Under the pieces are notes generated by a model. The model was not told where the DNA came from, searched no databases, and worked only from the letters and a program-made list of their open reading frames with translations. The position numbers and the translations under genes are program-made. A DNA stretch of 12,031 nucleotides, taken from contig DBTP01000080.1 in NCBI GenBank assembly GCA_002307115.1, positions 1 through 12,031 on the forward strand, in the 5' to 3' direction. This document shows, one piece after another, positions 6,474-12,031 of the stretch. Every line of letters begins with the position of its first letter. Position 1 is the first letter of the stretch. The DNA comes from Fibrobacter sp. UBA1313. GTDB taxonomy: Bacteria; Fibrobacterota; Fibrobacteria; Fibrobacterales; Fibrobacteraceae.

Positions 6474-8828
6474 ATGCGTAAAATGGCTCTTCTTTTATTG
6501 TCCCTTGGTTCTCTTTCTGCGTGGGCTGTGACGAACGTATCGCTCTCGGGAGTGGTTCAGACGGGAGCAGGAACTCCTATCGAAAATGCGGTGGTTGAGC
6601 TCAAGTATGGCGAAGGCATCCTTTCCTATGTTCGCACATTGAGTGATGCCCAAGGAAATTTTACGCTCACGGTCGCTGGGGCCCCTGATTTTACGGCAAT
6701 TCCACATCTTTCGGAGGCTCCGGTGCTCGGTAATTGGAGCTTTGAGGTTCCTTCCTCTATGCTGGTGCGCATCACCGCAATGGATGTGAAAGGCCAAGTA
6801 CGGGCAAGAGAGAGTTTGCAGGCGACGACAGGCGTGAATCGTTTGGAAAATCCGCGAGCGATACTGAATGGTCTTGGTCAAGGGGTCTATGTTATCTTTG
6901 CAGAGTACAATTCTCATCGCGTACTGTTAGGAACCCTTTTGTATCAAGGGGGAACCGCGTCGGAAATGAGTCTCGTTTCTTCTCACCGTTCCACCAATGT
7001 GGCGCGGAAAGTTTCAACGGCAGGGCAGTTTTTGGTGGTGCGCAAGGCTGGGTATCTCCCCGATAGTTTGATTCCTACGGCGGCAGTTCAAAATGTGGGC
7101 ATTATTGTGCTCACTCGGGATCCTTTAGAAGATCGCATTGATAGCGTTTTAGCGTTGATGAGCCTTAAAGACAAAGTAACACAGATGACAGAGCCTTTGG
7201 TGGATGCTGGGTATTCCTATAACGGATCTTTGTTCGGAAGCGTTTTGGAAGGGGGCGGTGCGTACAGTTCCTCTTTTCTTTCGAGTACCAATAATAAGGT
7301 GAATAGTTGGACGGGTTCTGCAAAAATTCCGGTGACTTATGGTAAGGATTGTGTTCACGGGGCTGGCGATGTGACCAATGCGACGATTTTTCCCCATAAC
7401 ATTGGCTTGGGTGCCACTCGAGATTCTGCTTTGGTGAGGCGTGTGGGCGAAGTGGTCGCGAAGGAAATGTGGGCGGCGGGAATCGATTTGGATTTTGCAC
7501 CGGCGATTAGTGTGCCTCAGGATGAACGCTGGGGCCGCACTTACGAGGGCTTTGGCGAAACCCCGGAACTTGCGGTGATGATGGGCGCCGCTATGGTGCG
7601 CGGGTTGCAGGGCAATCATTATGATGCGCCTTGGCGTGTGATTGCGACCGCCAAACATTATCTTGCGGATGGCGGAACGGATGACGGTGTAGATCGTGGC
7701 AATGCGACTCTCACGGATGCAGAATTGCGTAAAACTCATTTGCCCGGTTACGAAGCGGTGGTGGAACAGGGTGTCTTGAGTGTCATGGTGAGTTTCAACC
7801 AAATTAATGGGGTACATCAACATGTGGATTCTACGCGCATCACGGGCTGGTTAAAAACGGAATTAGGTTTTGATGGTTATGTGATTAGCGATTGGGATGG
7901 CATTGGTAGTTCAAATCATCCCGGCAATTGGGGTGATGATTATACTAATGATCCTTCTAGCAATTGGCTCACCAAGGACGCTGTTCGCAAGGCGATTAAT
8001 GCGGGAGTGGATCTGGCTATGGAACCGGATCAGTTCGAAGACTTCATTCCTTGGCTTACGGAGTTGGTGAATGAAGGTTCTGTGACGCAGGCTCGCATTG
8101 ATGATGCGGTTCGTCGTATTTTGCGCGCTAAGTTCCGTGCGGGGCGTATGGATAACGTTGCGGGTCCTTCTGCATACATGCGCGTGACCTCTTTGATCGG
8201 CTCTGTGGCGAATCGAGCTGTCGCCCGTGAAGCGGTGCGCAAGAGCCTCGTGCTTTTGAAAAATGAATCATCGACATTGCCATTGTCTAAGACCGCGTCT
8301 ATTTATGTGTTTGGTTCCCATGCGGATAATTCAGGTCTCCAGAGCGGGGGTTGGACTCAGGGGTGGCAGGGGACTACTTATGATATTACTGGGGCAACAA
8401 CGATCTATGATGGAATTCAGGAAGTGGCCCCCAATGCGACTTATGTGACTTCTGCAAGTGCGGCGGATATTATTATTTATGTGACGGGTGAGCAACCTTA
8501 TGCCGAATATAAAGGAGATGATTCCAATCCGGCTATTTCCACATCATCTTCTCTTGCGACTTATCGCAGTGCGGGTAAAAAAGTAGTGACTATCCTTATC
8601 AGCGGTCGCCCCATGATTGCTACCAATCTCATCAAAGATAGTGACGCCTTTATTGCAGCATGGCTCCCCGGCTCCGAAGGCGAGGGCATTGCCGATGTGT
8701 TGTTTGGGGATTATGCACCCACGGGCAAACTGCCACACACGTGGCCCTCGACGTTGAGCCAAATTCCAATCAATGATGGTGATGGACAAACAGGATTGTA
8801 TCCTTATGGGTATGGTCTGACCTATTAG
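6474..8828 (+). CDS. secreted glycoside hydrolase family 3 beta-glucosidase / exo-beta-glucanase
   Basis: The 784-residue product is a retaining exo-acting GH3 enzyme, likely releasing glucose from beta-glucan or cellodextrin non-reducing ends. A signal peptide (MRKMALLLLSLGSLSAWA, AWA cleavage site) has no lipobox Cys, so the protein is periplasmic or exported. Residues about 21-67 look like a carboxypeptidase-regulatory/CnaB-like beta domain. About 89-156 and 170-214 are further beta-rich segments. The GH3 N domain spans about 219-560 with ERWGRTYEGFGETP, TAKHYLADGG and the nucleophile Asp473 in GYVISDWDG. The GH3 C domain (about 593-784) has GEQPYAEYKGD with Glu678 as the likely acid/base, then SGRPM and AAWLPGSEGEGIADVLFGD, as in barley exoglucanase ExoI. 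The protein stops right after the YGYGLTY end of the C domain, without a fibronectin-III-like domain. A terminator follows. The exact substrate cannot be read from sequence. Confidence 0.95.
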   Translation: MRKMALLLLSLGSLSAWAVTNVSLSGVVQTGAGTPIENAVVELKYGEGILSYVRTLSDAQGNFTLTVAGAPDFTAIPHLSEAPVLGNWSFEVPSSMLVRITAMDVKGQVRARESLQATTGVNRLENPRAILNGLGQGVYVIFAEYNSHRVLLGTLLYQGGTASEMSLVSSHRSTNVARKVSTAGQFLVVRKAGYLPDSLIPTAAVQNVGIIVLTRDPLEDRIDSVLALMSLKDKVTQMTEPLVDAGYSYNGSLFGSVLEGGGAYSSSFLSSTNNKVNSWTGSAKIPVTYGKDCVHGAGDVTNATIFPHNIGLGATRDSALVRRVGEVVAKEMWAAGIDLDFAPAISVPQDERWGRTYEGFGETPELAVMMGAAMVRGLQGNHYDAPWRVIATAKHYLADGGTDDGVDRGNATLTDAELRKTHLPGYEAVVEQGVLSVMVSFNQINGVHQHVDSTRITGWLKTELGFDGYVISDWDGIGSSNHPGNWGDDYTNDPSSNWLTKDAVRKAINAGVDLAMEPDQFEDFIPWLTELVNEGSVTQARIDDAVRRILRAKFRAGRMDNVAGPSAYMRVTSLIGSVANRAVAREAVRKSLVLLKNESSTLPLSKTASIYVFGSHADNSGLQSGGWTQGWQGTTYDITGATTIYDGIQEVAPNATYVTSASAADIIIYVTGEQPYAEYKGDDSNPAISTSSSLATYRSAGKKVVTILISGRPMIATNLIKDSDAFIAAWLPGSEGEGIADVLFGDYAPTGKLPHTWPSTLSQIPINDGDGQTGLYPYGYGLTY

Positions 8829-8854
8829 GCTTTGTCTTTTACCTTCCTTTTCAG

Positions 8855-8882
8855 AAGCCGCTTTTTTTGAGCGGCTTTTTTA
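8855..8882 (+). terminator. Rho-independent terminator after the GH3 gene
   Basis: AAGCCGCT (8855-8862) pairs over 8 bp with AGCGGCTT (8870-8877) around a 7-base loop and runs into a T tract. It begins 26 bp after the GH3 stop codon and isolates that gene from the lipid-related operon. Confidence 0.92.
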
Positions 8883-8953
8883 TCTCCTCATTTCGCCGAT
8901 TCATCTTGAAAATTTGTAAGAATTGAGAAATTTGTGGAAATAAAGACGTCCTT

Positions 8954-8959
8954 TATCTA
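8954..8959 (+). promoter_or_regulatory. possible -10 box for the BtaA-like operon
   Basis: TATCTA lies 12 bp before the ATG at 8972, leaving a very short leader. No clear -35 is seen; TTTGTG at 8931-8936 would be at 17 bp. The gene must have its own promoter because a strong terminator precedes it. There is also no clear ribosome binding site before the ATG, which fits a short-leader transcript but is weak evidence. Confidence 0.25.
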
Positions 8960-8971
8960 GTTTAAGTCCGT

Positions 8972-10078
8972 ATGAATTCTTCAGCCCAAGCGATTCAAAA
9001 TCGCGCAGCCTTTGATCACATTCGTTACGCTAATGTCTGGGAGGATGGAGCGCTTCTATTGAAATCTCTTGCCCCGCTTCGGGGGAAACGAATGGTTTCC
9101 ATCTGTTCCGCAGGGGATAACGCTTTGGCGTTGCTATCCCTGGATCCTTCAGAAATGTTAGTAGTGGATTTGAATGCCGCTCAAATTGCCTGTCTGGAAT
9201 TGCGTATGGTAGCGATGACGATTCTCGATCGAGAGTCTGTCCTTGCCTTTCTCGGATTTACGCCTTCATTAGAACCGCGCTTTGCCCTTTATCAGAATTT
9301 GCGACGTCAGCTCACAGCCCCTTCGCGCGTTTTTTGGGACAATCAAAAAGAGGCTATTGAAGCGGGCGTTATTCATGCGGGTCGTTTTGAAAGTTATCTG
9401 CGTTTATTTGGAAAACGAGTGCTTCCTTTGTTGTATAGTCCAGAGACTCGGGCTGAATTTATTGAAATTACAAATGCTCTCGAACAGACGCATTTTTACG
9501 ATGCGCGCTGGAATCATCGACGCTGGCGCCTTTTGTTTAGGCTTTTTTTCTCTCGGTGGATGATGGGGCATTTAGGGCGAGATCCTGAATTTTTCCGTTA
9601 TGTGGAAGGGAATGTATCCCAAAAAATTTTTGAACGCGCCGAACTTACTTTGCGTTATTTGCCAGGGAAAAATAATCCTTGGCTCCACTACATTGTGAAC
9701 GGTAATTTTGGGACCGCACTCCCGCCTTATTTGGATGCGGATATTTACCCCAAGGTTCGTGATCATTTAGGGGCGATTCGTATTGTACAGGGCGATATGG
9801 GTGAGGCTCTTTTTCAAAAAGAAGCTGTAGCGACCGGTTTTAATTTGTCTGATATCTTTGAATACATGAATCCGCAATTGTTCCGTGAGGTCAGTGAATC
9901 CTTGTTGCAAAAGGCTACTTCCGGGAGTCGTTTTGCTTATTGGAATATGCTCGTGCCGCGTTCGATGGCGCAAATATTTCCAGAAAAAATGATGGACAAA
10001 AAAGAATTTGCCAATGCGTTGTTCCAGGAAGACCGCGCTTTTTTCTATTCCGCATTTCATGTGGATGAGGTGATATGA
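8972..10078 (+). CDS. BtaA-like DUF3419 protein (AdoMet:diacylglycerol 3-amino-3-carboxypropyl transferase family)
   Basis: BtaA transfers the 3-amino-3-carboxypropyl group of S-adenosylmethionine to diacylglycerol, forming the homoserine-ether precursor of the betaine lipid DGTS. The 368-residue product has the family's features: RYANVWEDGALLLKSL (18-33), the AdoMet-binding SICSAGDNALALL (43-55), VVDLNAAQIACLEL (64-77), a basic central part, and near the C-terminus LSDIFEYMNPQLF (about 292-304) followed by YWNMLVPRS. The Rossmann-like motif begins near residue 40. BtaA is thought to be a membrane-associated cytoplasmic enzyme. No BtaB methyltransferase is seen in the window, so methylation to a betaine is not shown. 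The stop overlaps the next start as ATGA. The start is the first ATG, though it lacks a good ribosome binding site. Family assignment is firm; the acceptor lipid is inferred. Confidence 0.83.
   Translation: MNSSAQAIQNRAAFDHIRYANVWEDGALLLKSLAPLRGKRMVSICSAGDNALALLSLDPSEMLVVDLNAAQIACLELRMVAMTILDRESVLAFLGFTPSLEPRFALYQNLRRQLTAPSRVFWDNQKEAIEAGVIHAGRFESYLRLFGKRVLPLLYSPETRAEFIEITNALEQTHFYDARWNHRRWRLLFRLFFSRWMMGHLGRDPEFFRYVEGNVSQKIFERAELTLRYLPGKNNPWLHYIVNGNFGTALPPYLDADIYPKVRDHLGAIRIVQGDMGEALFQKEAVATGFNLSDIFEYMNPQLFREVSESLLQKATSGSRFAYWNMLVPRSMAQIFPEKMMDKKEFANALFQEDRAFFYSAFHVDEVI
10067..10074 (+). promoter_or_regulatory. strong ribosome binding site for the kinase-like gene
   Basis: GAGGTGAT, an eight-base match to the anti-Shine-Dalgarno complement, directly abuts the ATG at 10075 and lies inside the end of the BtaA-like gene. 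It supports this start and a coupled ATGA junction. Confidence 0.65.
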
Positions 10079-11451
10079 TTCCTGAATCCGATTGGCTTCC
10101 ACTGTTGTGTGTTATCGGGGCTATTCTTGGCTTGATGGTGGCCGCTGAACTCTGGTGTCGTTTGGGGAATCCAGAACCGGAAAAAACAAGAAAGCTGGTT
10201 CATTTGGGCTCTGGGTTTATTTCCATGAGTTTTGGATTTCTTTTTAAGAGTCATTGGAGTGTGGCAATACTTTGTGTGCTTTTTATAGCCACGATGCTAA
10301 TCACTCGAAAATTGGGCTGGTTACGCGCTGTTCACGGGGTTTCGCGAAAATCAGACGGGGCGGTACTGTTTCCTGTAGCTACCTATCTTACTTTTTTTCT
10401 AGCCTACCAAGTTGATAATTTTCTGCTTTATTTTATTTCCATCGCCGTGCTTTCCACTTCAGATACTTTGGCGGCTCTCGTAGGGGTGCGCTATGGACAA
10501 AAAAAATATGTGGTGGAGGCTTCTGCTTTTAAAAGCTGGGAAGGTTCCATTATATTTTTATTTTCCACTTTTTTGATTGTCCATTTGTCCCTGTTGCTCG
10601 CAACGGATATTGATCGACTTTCTTGTGTTTTGATCGGTTTTTGGGTGGCAATTTTCGTGACCGTTTTCGAAGCCTTTTCTTTGGAAGGCACTGACAATCT
10701 TTGGATTCCGATGGGCACCTTTTATTTGCTTTGGAAAATTACATGCAAAAATCTGGATACCATCACGATAGATGTGTTTTGCCTCGGGGGTTGTATTGCT
10801 CTGTCGTATTTGACGCTTTGGCCGCGGCGAAAATTGGAACCGTTGGTGATTTTGGGCTTAGGATTATTGTTGGATGCTTCTTTCCGTTTGTTGCAATGGA
10901 ATTGGGGAATTCCGATGTGGACGGCACTTGTGCTTTTCAATTACAGTGGCGTTGTACGTCAGAGACATTTGGATCACATGATTCAGGTGCGCACCGTGGT
11001 GTATGGGGTAGGTTCTACGTTATTTTGGGTACTTGTGAGCAATCTTTTCCCGTCTCGTTATGCGGCGATCATGATTCTCGCTTATTTGTTGACGATCTCG
11101 TCTATGCTTTGCATTGGGTGGGGTTTGGTGCAGGATCAGGTGAGTAAGAATTCGCCCTGGCATTCACATCAACTTTTGAAAAGTGCGATTCGCAGTCTTT
11201 GGATGTTACTTCTTATTTTTGCTCCCCAGCTTTATTTTTACCCGGCACTTCGAAATCCTCTTTCGATCATTCTCTTTTGCGCGGGAACCATTTTCGCAGA
11301 TCGTTTTTATACCTTCTTATTGCAAGTCCACACAAAACGATTGACACCCCTACTTCGTATGCGGCTTGCGTTTCTTGTGACCTTATTGGTGGCGACAATG
11401 GTTCTTTTTATGTATAGCCTGTGGTTTCCTCAGATTTGGAGCCAAGGATGA
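10075..11451 (+). CDS. polytopic membrane protein with N-terminal phytol/dolichol-kinase-like domain
   Basis: This 458-residue protein has roughly 14-16 hydrophobic segments. Its first 225 residues or so match the CTP-dependent lipid kinase family (phytol/farnesol kinases VTE5/VTE6, dolichol kinase Sec59, yeast diacylglycerol kinase Dgk1; related to CdsA). Supporting motifs are EKTRKLVHLGSG (36-47), SDTLAALVG (129-137), KSWEGS (153-158) and EAFSLEGTDNLWIP (199-212). The second half (about 230-458) is also membrane-embedded, with a hydrophilic loop near 293-306 (VVRQRHLDHMIQVR), and I do not recognise it. Typical family members are about 200-300 residues, so the extra half is an extension or fusion. 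The substrate is unknown: diacylglycerol would fit the BtaA-like neighbour, while an isoprenoid alcohol would fit other family members. Both ends overlap neighbours by ATGA, so the three genes are one operon. Confidence 0.75.
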   Translation: MIPESDWLPLLCVIGAILGLMVAAELWCRLGNPEPEKTRKLVHLGSGFISMSFGFLFKSHWSVAILCVLFIATMLITRKLGWLRAVHGVSRKSDGAVLFPVATYLTFFLAYQVDNFLLYFISIAVLSTSDTLAALVGVRYGQKKYVVEASAFKSWEGSIIFLFSTFLIVHLSLLLATDIDRLSCVLIGFWVAIFVTVFEAFSLEGTDNLWIPMGTFYLLWKITCKNLDTITIDVFCLGGCIALSYLTLWPRRKLEPLVILGLGLLLDASFRLLQWNWGIPMWTALVLFNYSGVVRQRHLDHMIQVRTVVYGVGSTLFWVLVSNLFPSRYAAIMILAYLLTISSMLCIGWGLVQDQVSKNSPWHSHQLLKSAIRSLWMLLLIFAPQLYFYPALRNPLSIILFCAGTIFADRFYTFLLQVHTKRLTPLLRMRLAFLVTLLVATMVLFMYSLWFPQIWSQG

Positions 11452-12031
11452 AAATCGTCATCATGATGTCGCGGGTGAATTATGTCCCTGAAAATTACAG
11501 ATCTCTTTTGGAGGCTTGTTTGCAGGTGACGGGTATTGAGGTCGTGGGCCTGTTGTTAGTGAACAATTGTTCTCCGGGTGTAGTCTTTCAAGGCCTCGGT
11601 TTAATGCTGATGGGAGCACCTCGGGTGGGTTTTGCGCTTTTGAAAAATACCCTCTTACCGGATCCTAAAATAGCGCTAGCGCATCGGGCTCAGATTCCTC
11701 TATTGATGACTCGGAATCCGAATAGTGAAACAACGCTTGCCTGGTTGCATCAGATTCAACCGGATTTGATTCTTCATATGCGCACACGCTGTATTTTAGG
11801 CACAGCATTGCTGAGAATTCCTAAGCTCGCTTGCATTAATATCCACCACGGTCTGCTCCCCGAAACGCGCGGCACTTTGTGTGACTTGCGCTTGCTTGTG
11901 GCTGGGCACCGCGGCGGCTTTTCCTTGCACCGTATGGTAGAAAAGGTGGATAAGGGTGAAGTGTATTCCCGCACTGAAGTGGCGGATGCCAAGGAATGTC
12001 AGAAAAATTATGGAACTTATTTGCGTCTTTC
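11448..12031 (+). CDS. formyltransferase-fold protein, 5' part (3' end outside window)
   Basis: The visible 194 residues belong to the formyl_trans_N family (methionyl-tRNA formyltransferase, phosphoribosylglycinamide formyltransferase, ArnA N-domain and sugar N-formyltransferases), which transfer a formyl group from 10-formyl-tetrahydrofolate to an amine. The catalytic Asn-x-His is seen as CINIHHGLLPETRG (Asn131, His133), and Asp168 of EKVDKGEV is in the expected place. PDLILHM (105-111) precedes it as in the family. The N-terminal 100 residues are divergent from Fmt and lack its usual start, so ordinary Met-tRNA formyltransferase is unlikely. The start ATG (11448) overlaps the upstream stop as ATGA, with GGAG at 11438-11441. 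Context points to an amine on a lipid headgroup as substrate; this is inference. The frame remains open at the window edge. Confidence 0.78.
   Translation, partial: MKIVIMMSRVNYVPENYRSLLEACLQVTGIEVVGLLLVNNCSPGVVFQGLGLMLMGAPRVGFALLKNTLLPDPKIALAHRAQIPLLMTRNPNSETTLAWLHQIQPDLILHMRTRCILGTALLRIPKLACINIHHGLLPETRGTLCDLRLLVAGHRGGFSLHRMVEKVDKGEVYSRTEVADAKECQKNYGTYLRL

Noticed and set aside
7149..7823. 224-codon open frame on the minus strand inside the GH3 gene
   Set aside because: It is entirely antisense to a well-supported GH3 catalytic domain, and its translation is rich in His, Arg and Ile without any recognisable motif, as expected for a shadow frame.
1..12031. CRISPR array, insertion sequence, prophage or integration site
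   Set aside because: No regularly spaced repeats, transposase or integrase motifs, or terminal inverted repeats were seen; the tRNA-Gln 3' end is not followed by an integrase or an evident duplicated tRNA end.

Overview
The window looks like ordinary chromosome from a Gram-negative anaerobe. My best guess is a Fibrobacter-type bacterium (Fibrobacterota). This rests on mid-range GC, a secreted family 3 glycoside hydrolase with an N-terminal carboxypeptidase-regulatory-like region, a DUF4321-type membrane protein, GatCAB-type Gln-tRNA formation, and -10-like boxes of the TATCTT/TATATT kind. The taxonomic call is inference. I see no insertion sequence, phage gene, CRISPR array or integration site.

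Layout. Bases 1-2046 (+) carry the 3' part of ispE, a tRNA-Gln(TTG), a long ribosomal protein L25 (CTC type) with its own terminator, and pth. This matches the ispE/tRNA-Gln/prs/rplY/pth neighbourhood of other bacteria, but prs is absent. Bases 2129-4332 (+) carry a coiled-coil/C4 zinc-ribbon protein joined by a TAATG overlap to guaB (IMP dehydrogenase). A GNRA-capped hairpin that can work in both directions follows. Bases 4527-6286 (-) hold a two-gene unit, a small DUF4321-like membrane protein and then gatA, again joined by TAATG. A divergent promoter region (6287-6473) separates it from a large secreted GH3 enzyme (6474-8828, +) closed by a clear terminator.

Bases 8972-12031 (+) are the most interesting part. 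Three genes are joined by two ATGA overlaps. They encode a BtaA-like DUF3419 protein (AdoMet:diacylglycerol 3-amino-3-carboxypropyl transferase family), a polytopic membrane protein whose first half matches the CTP-dependent phytol/dolichol/diacylglycerol kinase family, and a formyltransferase-fold protein cut by the window edge. The combination suggests an uncharacterised polar-lipid pathway in which an aminocarboxypropyl headgroup might be made and then N-acylated (formylated), with the kinase-like protein handling diacylglycerol or an isoprenoid alcohol. The gene order and motifs are visible; the pathway is inference.

How the genes relate: most of the window is housekeeping (isoprenoid precursors, translation, tRNA amidation, GMP synthesis). 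The GH3 gene adds polysaccharide or oligosaccharide degradation, and the last operon adds probable membrane-lipid chemistry.
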